64,000 nt of DNA from the NCBI GenBank assembly GCA_937889015.1, contig CALARR010000227.1, positions 4,162-68,161 of the forward strand. Direction: 5' to 3'. The stretch comes from an uncultured Planctomycetales bacterium. GTDB lineage: Bacteria > Planctomycetota > Planctomycetia > Pirellulales > Thermoguttaceae. Position numbers and translations under genes: made by a program. Below the pieces are notes generated by a model that saw only the letters and a program-made list of their open reading frames with translations, was not told the origin of the DNA and did no database searches. This document shows, piece after piece, positions 1 through 8,220 of the stretch; within the stretch, counting starts at the first letter, position 1; the number at the start of each line of letters is the position of its first letter.

Positions 1-100
1 GAAAGATGACTTGGAAAGTGATGTTGATGTCTGAGGCAAGACAGGAATTGGTATTTTTTGTCCATTGGACTTGACGATAATGGATGATATTGATAAGCTT

Positions 101-123
101 GTTTACAAACAAAGGTACCATTC
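101..123 (+). promoter_or_regulatory. candidate Rrf2 operator upstream of cysH
   Basis: This is an AT-rich box in otherwise GC-rich DNA. Positions 99-112 are a perfect inverted repeat (TTGTTT, AC spacer, AAACAA). Positions 101-123 match 15 of 23 bases of 61735-61757, upstream of the sulfite reductase gene, with both copies ending CATTC just before the coding sequence. The first ~115 bases of the window also hold promoter-like AT-rich words such as GATAAT at 76-81. That it binds the neighbouring Rrf2 protein is inference. Confidence 0.45.
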
Positions 124-260
124 AGTCAAAGGGATACCCGATGATCGCGCTGAACGCCCTGGAAGCGGCCCCCGACATGGTGCCATCGGTCGGGGATAGT
201 CGGCGGAGCGGCTTCCTACCCAATCGCAGGTTCCACGAGCAATCACTGGCAGGACAGGCT

Positions 261-995
261 ATGCAATTGCAGCCAGGCTCCCCGAATCCCGAGGCGACCC
301 CTGAGGAATTGGCCGAAATGGCCCGCGCGAGTCAGGCCTTGGAGCAGTCCTCGCCGGAAGAGATTCTGACTTGGGCCGTTGAGCGATATTTCCCTAAGCT
401 CACCATGGCTACGGCTTTTGGTCCGGAAGGGTGCCTGATTCTGGCGATGCTGGCGAAGATTGAGCCGCGTGTCCACGTGTTCAATCTAGACACGGGCTAC
501 CAGTTCAAGGAGACCTTGGAGTTGCGCGACGAGATTGCGCGTCGGTATGGGATTGAGGTGGTGATGGAGCGGCCGGAACTGTCGGTGGAGGAATACGAGA
601 GGTTGAATGGCGGGCCGGTGTACAAGGTCGACTCGGACCGCTGCTGCCGGGAGCGGAAGATCTCGGTTCTGCGTCGCTCGGTGATCGGGTTTCGGGCGTG
701 GATGAGCGGAATTCGACGGGACCAGAGTGCCCATCGTGCGGGGGCTCCGATTGTCGGCTGGGACAAAAAGTTCAATTTGGTGAAGATTAGTCCGCTGGCC
801 AACTGGACGAAAGGCGACGTGTGGAAAAGAATTACCGAAGAGAAGATTCCGTATAATCCTCTGCACGACCAGGGATACCCGAGCATCGGGTGCTGGCCAT
901 GCACGCGCGCGGTACTGTTTGGTGAAGATGAGCGTGCTGGCCGGTGGAGCGGGAGTGCCAAGACCGAGTGCGGTTTGCACACGGGCGACGGTTGA
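261..995 (+). CDS. cysH: assimilatory phosphoadenylyl/adenylyl-sulfate reductase
   Basis: This enzyme reduces activated sulfate (APS or PAPS) to sulfite with thioredoxin, in the cytoplasm. From the ATG at 261 the protein is 244 residues, the usual family length. The nucleotide-binding loop TAFGPEG is at residues 51-57. The Cys128-Cys129 pair and CWPC at 211-214 are the four ligands of the [4Fe-4S] cluster found in the APS-using, plant-type branch. The catalytic ECGLH motif is at 236-240. The start at 261 has AGGA six bases upstream; in-frame ATGs at 84 and 141 would add an N-terminus unlike the family, although 141 also has an AAGGGA ahead of it. The Rrf2 regulator follows after 17 bases, so they are probably co-transcribed. 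Confidence 0.93.
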   Translation: MQLQPGSPNPEATPEELAEMARASQALEQSSPEEILTWAVERYFPKLTMATAFGPEGCLILAMLAKIEPRVHVFNLDTGYQFKETLELRDEIARRYGIEVVMERPELSVEEYERLNGGPVYKVDSDRCCRERKISVLRRSVIGFRAWMSGIRRDQSAHRAGAPIVGWDKKFNLVKISPLANWTKGDVWKRITEEKIPYNPLHDQGYPSIGCWPCTRAVLFGEDERAGRWSGSAKTECGLHTGDG

Positions 996-1012
996 AGCGG
1001 AAGCAGGGCCGG

Positions 1013-1447
1013 ATGAAGATTTCAGCCAAAACCGAGTACGCGTGTATCGCCATGATCGAGTTGGCCGCCCAGTACGGTTCGGGCGAGCCGGTTCGGATTC
1101 GGAAGATCGCTGAACGTCATCGAGTGCCGCCGCGTTTCCTGGTGCAGATATTGCTGCAACTGAAGGGGGCCGGATTGGTGGCCAGCACGCGGGGGGCGGC
1201 TGGCGGCTACCACCTGCTCAAAGCGCCCGACGACGTGTCGCTGGGCGAGGTGATGGAGGTCATTGAGGGTTCGCCGGAGGACAATGGACAGGGCACAAGT
1301 GCCTCGCCCGACTCACCCGCCGTCAAGGTTCTGAGCCAAGCCTGGAAGCACATCTCGGCGGTTGAACGCGACTTGCTGCGCAAGATCAGCTTTGCGGAGT
1401 TGTTGGAGCAGGCCAAGGATCAGGACGAGCAGATGTATCATATCTGA
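1013..1447 (+). CDS. Rrf2-family transcriptional regulator
   Basis: This is a 144-residue winged-helix DNA-binding protein. It has the Rrf2 signature: an N-terminal MKISAKTEYA helix, a recognition helix near residues 35-50, and the wing STRGAAGGYHL near 65-75. Apart from Cys11 it has no cysteines, so the three-cysteine Fe-S ligand set of IscR is absent. This resembles the CymR branch, which senses cysteine status through a partner enzyme rather than a cluster. It lies 17 bases after cysH. The ATG at 1013 follows CAGGGCCGG and gives the standard family N-terminus. Control of sulfur assimilation is inferred from position and from the shared boxes at 101-123 and 61735-61757. Confidence 0.9.
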   Translation: MKISAKTEYACIAMIELAAQYGSGEPVRIRKIAERHRVPPRFLVQILLQLKGAGLVASTRGAAGGYHLLKAPDDVSLGEVMEVIEGSPEDNGQGTSASPDSPAVKVLSQAWKHISAVERDLLRKISFAELLEQAKDQDEQMYHI

Positions 1448-1538
1448 CCCCTCGGCCGTTCTTTTTGCGCACCACCCAAAGGTGGCGTTTGTGCGTATCT
1501 GCGGTTGACACCGCGCGAGGGATTGGGGTATTTAGTGC

Positions 1539-1857
1539 CGGCCTCAAGAACCTGTCGGCCATTCCGCCCAGCTGGGCCGCCCCGCCTGGCTGGGTCGGTT
1601 TCGGGATAGGTTCCGAGCGCCGGCCCCAAGAACCCGTTCCCGATACGGCCGTACCTTGCCGACCGAACCGACCGTGGCGGTTCAGGGACCCGTTTCTGAT
1701 GCCGGCCCCGAGAACCTGTTCCCGATACGGCCGTCCCTTGCCGCCCAAACTGACCGTGGCGGTTTAGGGACCCGTTCTTGGTGCCGACCCCGGAGACCGT
1801 TCGCCGATTCAGTCGTGCCGAGCTGCGCGAACTGGCAGTGACGGTTTGGAGATGCCC
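1539..1857. repeat. 82-bp tandem repeat array, about four units
   Basis: Units begin at 1539, 1621, 1703 and 1785, exactly 82 bases apart. The middle two are closest: both run from CGGCCCC(A/G)AGAACC through CCGATACGGCCGT to AGGGACCCGTT. The first and last are diverged. A more degenerate unit may precede, from about 1457. Unit three can fold: GTCCCT near 1732 pairs with AGGGAC near 1766, with inner CCGCC/GGCGG arms. The period is not a multiple of three and no frame continues across units, so this is not coding. It fills most of the gap between the Rrf2 gene and the polysaccharide export gene. Its function is unknown. Confidence 0.85.
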
Positions 1858-1936
1858 GGCCCGACATTCGGATTGTCGGGTTGGCGTGGGCGAGGTCAAG
1901 GAAGACCTCGTGCGTGGTGTCCAGGCGGAGCCATTG

Positions 1937-3076
1937 ATGCGGCGAAAGGCCTTTCACGACAGGCGCTGTTGGCACCGGAAAGGCATGCCCGATGGCAGCT
2001 TGGAGGGGGGGCTGCGCGCGTTCTTGAGCATAGCGGTGCTGTTTCTTGGGGGGTGTGCCGGGGGCTATCGGGCGTCGCAGCTTCCGGCGGAATTCGCAGC
2101 GGCTTCCAGCGCCAACCTGGAGGCGGTGGACCTATCTCGATTGAGCCACTACGCGACCAACAGCCAGCTCATCGAGCGGGGTGACGTGCTGGACGTGACG
2201 CTGGTCACGGATTTCAGCCGGCTGTTGACCTCGACGGCTCCGTCGCGCGTGGGCGACGACGGTCAGGCGATGATACCCCTGATTGGTCCGGTGTCCGTGG
2301 TGGGCATGGAATTGCCCGAGGCAGAGCAGGCGATTCGCTCGGCGGCCATGGCGCGGAATGTCTTCCGCAATCCGCAAGTCACGGTGGTGATGCGACGGAA
2401 ACGCACGAACCGGATTACGGTGGCGGGGGCGGTGCAGACACCGGGGGTGTACGAGATTCCGTGTAGTTCGGCGTCGTTGTTGTCGGCGTTGCTGGCTGCC
2501 GGCGGTTTGGCGAGCGAGGCGGGGCCTGATGTGGAAATTCGCCGGCCCCTTTCCGGGCGGGAAGGGCTTTTTGGCGAACCGCCGCGGTTGGCGCAGGAAG
2601 GGATGGCACGGCCGGTGTCGTACGAAGCCCTGGGGGCGCCCACGGGTCCGCAGGTGATTCACGTGAACTTGATGCAGACGTCGAAGGGTGGAGACCGCGC
2701 CAGTCTGCTGCAGGATGGGGATGTGGTGTTCGTGCCCAAGCAGGCGCCCAAGCCCGTTTACGTGTTGGGGCTGGTGAAGAAGCCGGGCGAGTACAAGATG
2801 CCCGTGCATCAGGACCTGTATGTTCTGGACGCGTTGGCTTTGGCCGGGGGGGCGGAGACCTCGGTGGCGGACAAGGTGATGGTGGTGCGGCGCGTGCCGG
2901 ATCGCGACGAGCCGGTGGTGATCCGCGTGAGCATCAGCGAGGCGAAGATGTCGGGCAGCGCGAATTTGCGTTTGGCCCCGGGAGATATTGTGAGCGTGGA
3001 GCACACGCCCCAGACGGTGGTCGTGGAATCGATCAAGACCATGCTGCGATTTGGTTTCAGTGCAACGGTCTTCTGA
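1937..3076 (+). CDS. Wza-like polysaccharide export lipoprotein
   Basis: This is a predicted outer-membrane export channel subunit for capsule or exopolysaccharide. A hydrophobic segment ending in LFLGGC is a lipobox, with the lipid-carrying Cys at residue 40 from this start. After it come a Poly_export domain (about residues 75-165, RGDVLDVTL onward) and two SLBB domains, beginning near ITVAGAVQTPGVYEI and VYVLGLVKKPGEYKM. The ATG at 1937 has GGCGGAG six bases upstream and gives a positively charged signal-peptide N-region. The in-frame ATG at 1985 (363 residues) is the alternative. It is the first gene of the + strand polysaccharide locus and is followed by its usual partner, the Wzc-like kinase. 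Confidence 0.88.
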   Translation: MRRKAFHDRRCWHRKGMPDGSLEGGLRAFLSIAVLFLGGCAGGYRASQLPAEFAAASSANLEAVDLSRLSHYATNSQLIERGDVLDVTLVTDFSRLLTSTAPSRVGDDGQAMIPLIGPVSVVGMELPEAEQAIRSAAMARNVFRNPQVTVVMRRKRTNRITVAGAVQTPGVYEIPCSSASLLSALLAAGGLASEAGPDVEIRRPLSGREGLFGEPPRLAQEGMARPVSYEALGAPTGPQVIHVNLMQTSKGGDRASLLQDGDVVFVPKQAPKPVYVLGLVKKPGEYKMPVHQDLYVLDALALAGGAETSVADKVMVVRRVPDRDEPVVIRVSISEAKMSGSANLRLAPGDIVSVEHTPQTVVVESIKTMLRFGFSATVF

Positions 3077-3113
3077 CCGTTGCGCGGGTTCTCTCTTAGA
3101 CGGCACGAGTGCG

Positions 3114-5453
3114 ATGGCAAACGAAGCCCAGGGCATGCATGAGAGCGAGGAGGGGCAGTCCACTGCCCAGCTCGTGCACAAGACGATGCATTTCCTGGTG
3201 GCCCTTCGCTACCGAAAGAGCGTCGTCCTGGGGACGATGGCGATCGCGCTGCTGCTGGCGGGGCTGTATTTCGCCACAGCCACCCGATACTACGGCGCCA
3301 CGGCGGGGCTGTTGATCATGCAGAGCGGGGTGGAGAAGCTCTCCACGTCCATGGCCGACGGCGGCGTGCAGCAGCAGGGGTTGATGCCGACGTTCGAGAA
3401 CCTGATCCGCAGCGCGCGGGTGATCGAGGAGGCCTTGAAGACCATTCCTGCGCAGCACCGCATCGACTTTGCCGGCCTGCCCGAGGGGCAATGGGTGACC
3501 GCCGTGCAGAAGAACCTCTCGGCCAAGGCCTTGCGGCAGACGAACATTCTGGAGATGCACTACACTTCGCGCGATCCGCACACGGCCGTGGTCGTGCTGA
3601 ACGCGATTCTGCAAGCTTACGTGAACTTCATCGACAGCACCCACAAGGGCAACGCCAGCGAAATCATCCGCGTGTTGACCAAGGAGCAGGCGGACCTGAG
3701 CATGAAGCTGGCCAACAAGGAGCAGGAATTGTTGGCGGCGCGCTGTCAATCCGGCGATTTGGGGATTCGCGAGGGCAGCAAGGTGATCCACCCCGTGGTG
3801 CAGCGCGCGATTTCGTTGAACGAGAAGCTGATCGACACGCAGAAGCAGCGGATCGAGGTTGAGGCCTCGTTGGCGGCGATCCAGATGGCGGTCGCCAACG
3901 GCGAGGACCTGCGGCAGCATCTGATCCGAGTGGCCGAAGCGGTGGGACGCGAGGTGCTGCTGCACAGCCTGGGCATGAATGGCCAGAATGCCTGGGTGCA
4001 GGCGTATCTGGAGCGCGATCTGCTGGACGCACGAGCCAGCCTGAAGACCCTCGACGAGTATCTTGGCCCGGCGCATCCGGAGTATGTGGGCAAGTTGGAG
4101 AAGGTTCGCATCACGGAGCAGTACTTGGCGGAGGAACAACAGCGCGCGCGGAGCCAAATGGCCGGTCTGCAGTGCAATCAACTGGGACCGCTGTTGGTGC
4201 ACATGGTGCAGCAACGCCTGCTGGAGATCCAGGCCCTGGAGACCTCGCTCCAGGTGCAGTTCGACCGGGCCTGCTGCGACGCGGTGGCATTGAATGGGCA
4301 GGTGTCGCGCGTGGAGATCCTGGAGCACGATCTGCGATGGCTGCGCAACCTGCACGATGTACTGCTGAACCAGATCGCGAGCGTGGACCTGAAGCAGGAT
4401 TCGCACGAGATCCAGGCGGCGGTGGTCAATGAGCCGAAACCGATTCTGCGGCCCGTCTCTCCCAATCTGTTGCGCGTGTTGCTGGGAGCGATGGCGCTGG
4501 GCGTGTGCGTTGCTTTGGTCGCCGTGTACGTCCTGGACGTGTTGGACGACCGTTTCCGTTCGGTGGACGAGTTGCAGGAACAGATGGGCGCGCCAGTCCT
4601 GGCCCTGGTGCGCCAATTCGAATCCCGGGACACGGTCGGCCTCGATGCCTTGCAGATGCACGTCGCGCCCATGGCCGGCGAAAGCGAATCGTTCCGCACG
4701 TTGCGGACCGCCTTGGCGCTGGCCGAGACGCAGCCACGGCAAATCGTGGTGACCAGCGCCGAGCCGGGCGACGGCAAGACGACCATCCTGGCAAACCTGG
4801 GCGTGTGTTTTGCGCAGGCCGGCAAGAAGACCCTGTTGATCGACGCGGATTTGCGCCGGCCGGGGTTGACCAACCTTCTCGGTTTGCGCGCTTGCCGGGG
4901 GCTCTCCACGGTGATCTCCAGCGAAGAGGACGTGGGAGAGTTGGCTTCCCAGACGACGCTCTCCTCGGGCATCGCGGGGCTGGACGTCATGCCCTCCGGG
5001 CTGCGGCCCGCCAATCCGGCCGAATTGCTGGCCAGTGGGCGGTTCCTGGAGATGTTGTCCTGGGCGGAGACCGTTTACGACCAGATTCTGATCGACAGCC
5101 CCCCGATCCTGGCGACGAGCGACGCGGCGTTGCTCGGGCGGCAGGTGGATGGCGTGGTACTGGTCGTGCAGGCCGATAAGAACCGCCGCCGCGGCCTGCT
5201 TCGGGTGGCCGAGCGCTTGGGGCTGTTGAAGATTCCCTTGTTGGGCGTGGTCATCAACCGGACGGGGTCCGAAAGGGACCGGGGGTACTACGGCTATCAA
5301 GGCTACGGCTACGGCGAGAGCTATAGCTATGGTTCCGGCGACCGAGCCGAAGAGGAGGAGCAGGGATCGCCCCTGCAAGTCGAGCGCGGGGCGGGGCTGC
5401 GGTCCTTTGACGACGAGCCTGTGGCGCTGATTGTGCCACGAAAGGTGGCGTAG
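3114..5453 (+). CDS. Wzc-like chain-length regulator and tyrosine autokinase
   Basis: This 779-residue inner-membrane protein has a Wzz-type periplasmic coiled-coil region between two membrane segments (about residues 35-56 and 450-475). A cytoplasmic BY-kinase domain follows. Walker A is AEPGDGKTT near 549, Walker A' is LLIDADLRRP near 574 and Walker B is ILIDSPP near 658. The C-terminal tail has a tyrosine cluster at about 725-742 followed by an acidic stretch, the usual autophosphorylation site. Such kinases control polymer length and export together with the Wza channel encoded 37 bases upstream. No convincing ribosome binding site precedes the ATG at 3114; the ATG at 3135 is possible. 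Confidence 0.92.
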   Translation: MANEAQGMHESEEGQSTAQLVHKTMHFLVALRYRKSVVLGTMAIALLLAGLYFATATRYYGATAGLLIMQSGVEKLSTSMADGGVQQQGLMPTFENLIRSARVIEEALKTIPAQHRIDFAGLPEGQWVTAVQKNLSAKALRQTNILEMHYTSRDPHTAVVVLNAILQAYVNFIDSTHKGNASEIIRVLTKEQADLSMKLANKEQELLAARCQSGDLGIREGSKVIHPVVQRAISLNEKLIDTQKQRIEVEASLAAIQMAVANGEDLRQHLIRVAEAVGREVLLHSLGMNGQNAWVQAYLERDLLDARASLKTLDEYLGPAHPEYVGKLEKVRITEQYLAEEQQRARSQMAGLQCNQLGPLLVHMVQQRLLEIQALETSLQVQFDRACCDAVALNGQVSRVEILEHDLRWLRNLHDVLLNQIASVDLKQDSHEIQAAVVNEPKPILRPVSPNLLRVLLGAMALGVCVALVAVYVLDVLDDRFRSVDELQEQMGAPVLALVRQFESRDTVGLDALQMHVAPMAGESESFRTLRTALALAETQPRQIVVTSAEPGDGKTTILANLGVCFAQAGKKTLLIDADLRRPGLTNLLGLRACRGLSTVISSEEDVGELASQTTLSSGIAGLDVMPSGLRPANPAELLASGRFLEMLSWAETVYDQILIDSPPILATSDAALLGRQVDGVVLVVQADKNRRRGLLRVAERLGLLKIPLLGVVINRTGSERDRGYYGYQGYGYGESYSYGSGDRAEEEEQGSPLQVERGAGLRSFDDEPVALIVPRKVA

Positions 5454-5466
5454 GAGCCTAGGCCAT

Positions 5467-8220
5467 ATGCCATCTGCAGCACATCGATCAACGCCGGTCT
5501 CGGGTCGGCCCCCACGCGCGGCGGATTGGCTGTTGCGCGCGGTGGACGGAGGGCTGGGGCTTTGTATTTTGGGCGTGCCCTGGCTGATGGGCGCACGGCA
5601 TCCGTGGGGGCAACTGGTCCTGGTGCTGGGCGCCACGTTGACCGCGGCGGCGTGGATGCTTCATCAATCTCTGAATGAAAGGCCGGGTTGGCGGCATTCG
5701 CCGGCCCAGGTCTTTCTGGCTTTGGGGATCTTGCTGCTGCTGTTGCAGGTCGTTCCTTTGCCGCCGGCATGGATCGACATGGTGTCGCCGCGTCTGGCGA
5801 GCTTGCTGCCGCTATGGCATTCCGGCCCCCAGCAGTCCGCGGTCCTGGGTTCCTGGAGCACGCTCTCGCTGGCGCCGTGGGAAACGCGCGGAGCCTTGGC
5901 CCTGTTGTTGGCCTATGGCATGCTGTTCCTGACGACCGTGCAACGCGTGCGGTACTGCGCTGACGTGGAGCGGCTGCTGAGCTGGATCGCTTTGGGGACC
6001 GTGCTGATGGCCGGTTTCGGCCTGATCCAGATGCTGGCCGGCAACGGCAAGTTCTTCTGGTGCTACGAGCATCCCTTCACGACGACTGCCGGGGCGGTGA
6101 AGGGCGCCTTCTCGAATCGCAATCATCTGGCGCAGTTCGTGGCGCTGGGCATTGGGCCACTGCTGTGGTGGCTATACGGTCCAGTCGCCAGCCGGGAGGA
6201 TTCGCCGCGTTCCGCGGCAGCACACTCGCTTCTGTCGCGGTTCTGGGGAGGGCGCGAGGCGGTGCTGGGCCTGGTGGTCCTGGCCGGTTTGCTCTCTTTG
6301 TCGCGTGCGGGAATCGTGGTGATCTTTCTGGCCGCGGCCGTGGCGGTGAGCGGCCTGGTGCGCGCGGGACGGCTGCCGGGCCGATCGATCGCGGCTCTGG
6401 CAGGCGCCGGGGTGCTGTTGACGGCGATGCTGGCCCTTGCCGGGCACGAGCGGGTCCGTGCCCGACTGGAACAACTCGGTTCGTGGCAGACCATGGATCG
6501 CAGCCACTCGCGGCGGACGATTTGGGCGGCAGCGTTGGCCGCCGCGGCAGACTATCCCATCTTGGGAGTGGGGGTGGGCGCCCACCGGTTCGTGTATCCG
6601 GTGTACTTCAGTCGTTGGCACGACCGCGATTTTGACCATGCGGAAAGCGGATATGTGCAGAGCGTCGAAGAGATGGGCCTCGCGGGCCTGGCCCTGATCT
6701 TGTCGGGGATGGCGTGCGTGGGCTGGTGGTGCCTGGTTGGGTTACGTGGGATGTCGAGGACCGCCGGCGACACCGCGGACCGCCGCGACGCCATGGATAG
6801 TGAGCCGCTTCTGAAGACGCGTGCGGACCCACGGATGGTGTGCTGTGCCGGGGCGATCCTGGCGAGCCTGACGGCCAACGCCGTCCATTCGTTGGTGGAC
6901 TTCGTCTGGTACGTGCCGAGTTGCATGGCGCTGGTAGCGGTGTTGGCGGCGTGCGCCTGCCGACTGTGGCAATGGACGGTCGATCCCCAACACCTGCAAT
7001 TCCGCAGCGCGCGTGTGCCACGCCGGGCTTGTCTGGCAGCCTGCGGACTGGTGCTGGTGGTTGGCGGCTGGGCGAGCTGGAATCGGCTCGGGCCGGCGCT
7101 CGCCGCGGGGCACTGGGACCGAGTCTACGCGCTGGAAAAGCAATTGCCCGACGAGAACCTGATCGGGCTGGAATCGAAGCGCGAGTCGCTGGCCCAGAGC
7201 CTTGCCGTGCAGCGATTGCAGACGGCCGAACTGGAGCAACTGGTGAGCCGCGATCCACGGGATGCGCGGGCCCGGTTGCGGCTGGCGGGGGCGTATTTGC
7301 GGCAGTTCTATCTGTGCCAGCAGGACGCGCCCAACGCGTTGCCCTTGAACCAACTGCGGGACGCGGCCTTGGGATCGAATTTTCCCACAGTCGAGGCTTT
7401 GCGGGATTGGTTGTCACGCGCGGTGGGACCGAATTGCTCTCTCCTGGAGCGCGGGTTGGAGGAGACGCGATTCGCCCTGGCCCTCTGCCCGTTGCAGGGC
7501 CGGGGCTACTTGTACCTGAGCGAGTTGGCCTTTGTGGAGGGCGCGCGGGAGATGGCCACGGAGGTGTTGTTGGACCAGGCCTTGCGCGTGCGGCCGCATG
7601 ATCCGGCGACGCTTTTCCAGGCCGGGACCGAGGCCTGGCTGGCAGGAGATGCGGGAACGGCCTTTGACTTCTGGCGGCGGGCCTTTCACAGCGGTCCGGT
7701 GTTCAAGAAGAAGATCGTGCAGTGGTTTGCCGGGCGCGCCTTACCGGATCAGATCGAGGTGGAGATTCAGTCGCTGGTGGAGAACCTTCAGCCGGACCTG
7801 GAGGGGCTTCGCCTCTTGCACACGCGCTATCGCCAACTGGCGGGGCCAGAGCAACTGGCCTGGCTGCGTTGGCAATACCTGGCAGCGTTGGAGCACAACG
7901 CGGCCAGCCGCAACGGCAGCGAGGCCTCGCAACTGTGGTTGGAGGCGGAGACGGTATGGCGCGTGGTGGGCGACCCGGAGCGGGCTTGGCGCTGTGCGGA
8001 GAACGCACTGCAGCAAGACGCCAGTAGTCATCCGGCACGCGTCAGCCTGGCCCGGCATTTGTTGCAGCGCGGCCAATTCGCGGCGGCCGAGGAGCATGTG
8101 CGGTGGTGTTTGCAGCGGCGGCCGGCAGACCGCGAATTGCGGCAGATGCTGGAGCGGTCGGTCAAGGGACGCATTGAGACCCAGTCCCAGGCGGCGGTCA
8201 TGGAGCAGACATGGAAGTGA
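5467..8220 (+). CDS. O-antigen ligase/polymerase family protein with TPR tail
   Basis: This is a 917-residue polytopic membrane protein. Residues ~20-555 contain about a dozen hydrophobic segments with the Wzy_C/WaaL region (LLSLSRAGIVVIF, then the large loop with GVGVGAHRFVYPVYFSRWHD). After that, ~590-917 is a soluble alpha-helical region with tetratricopeptide-like repeats. WaaL-type enzymes transfer or polymerise undecaprenyl-linked glycan on the outer face of the inner membrane. AGGAG at 5452-5456 precedes the ATG at 5467, and the stop overlaps the next start. A second, Wzy-like polymerase lies at 15095, so this protein may act as ligase and the other as polymerase; that split is inference. 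Confidence 0.85.
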   Translation: MPSAAHRSTPVSGRPPRAADWLLRAVDGGLGLCILGVPWLMGARHPWGQLVLVLGATLTAAAWMLHQSLNERPGWRHSPAQVFLALGILLLLLQVVPLPPAWIDMVSPRLASLLPLWHSGPQQSAVLGSWSTLSLAPWETRGALALLLAYGMLFLTTVQRVRYCADVERLLSWIALGTVLMAGFGLIQMLAGNGKFFWCYEHPFTTTAGAVKGAFSNRNHLAQFVALGIGPLLWWLYGPVASREDSPRSAAAHSLLSRFWGGREAVLGLVVLAGLLSLSRAGIVVIFLAAAVAVSGLVRAGRLPGRSIAALAGAGVLLTAMLALAGHERVRARLEQLGSWQTMDRSHSRRTIWAAALAAAADYPILGVGVGAHRFVYPVYFSRWHDRDFDHAESGYVQSVEEMGLAGLALILSGMACVGWWCLVGLRGMSRTAGDTADRRDAMDSEPLLKTRADPRMVCCAGAILASLTANAVHSLVDFVWYVPSCMALVAVLAACACRLWQWTVDPQHLQFRSARVPRRACLAACGLVLVVGGWASWNRLGPALAAGHWDRVYALEKQLPDENLIGLESKRESLAQSLAVQRLQTAELEQLVSRDPRDARARLRLAGAYLRQFYLCQQDAPNALPLNQLRDAALGSNFPTVEALRDWLSRAVGPNCSLLERGLEETRFALALCPLQGRGYLYLSELAFVEGAREMATEVLLDQALRVRPHDPATLFQAGTEAWLAGDAGTAFDFWRRAFHSGPVFKKKIVQWFAGRALPDQIEVEIQSLVENLQPDLEGLRLLHTRYRQLAGPEQLAWLRWQYLAALEHNAASRNGSEASQLWLEAETVWRVVGDPERAWRCAENALQQDASSHPARVSLARHLLQRGQFAAAEEHVRWCLQRRPADRELRQMLERSVKGRIETQSQAAVMEQTWK

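Noticed and set aside
1465..1767. Open frames across the 82-bp repeats
   Set aside because: The repeat period is not a multiple of three, so frames shift from unit to unit and no protein signature exists.
1539..1857. CRISPR array
   Set aside because: The units are 82 bases long, adjoin directly with no spacers, and no cas genes are present.
3096..5636. Long reading frame (846 codons) on the - strand opposite the Wzc-like gene
   Set aside because: It is a GC-rich shadow. The protein has no recognisable motif and a run-on composition of Arg, Gln, His and Pro, while the + strand has a full Wzc-like kinase.
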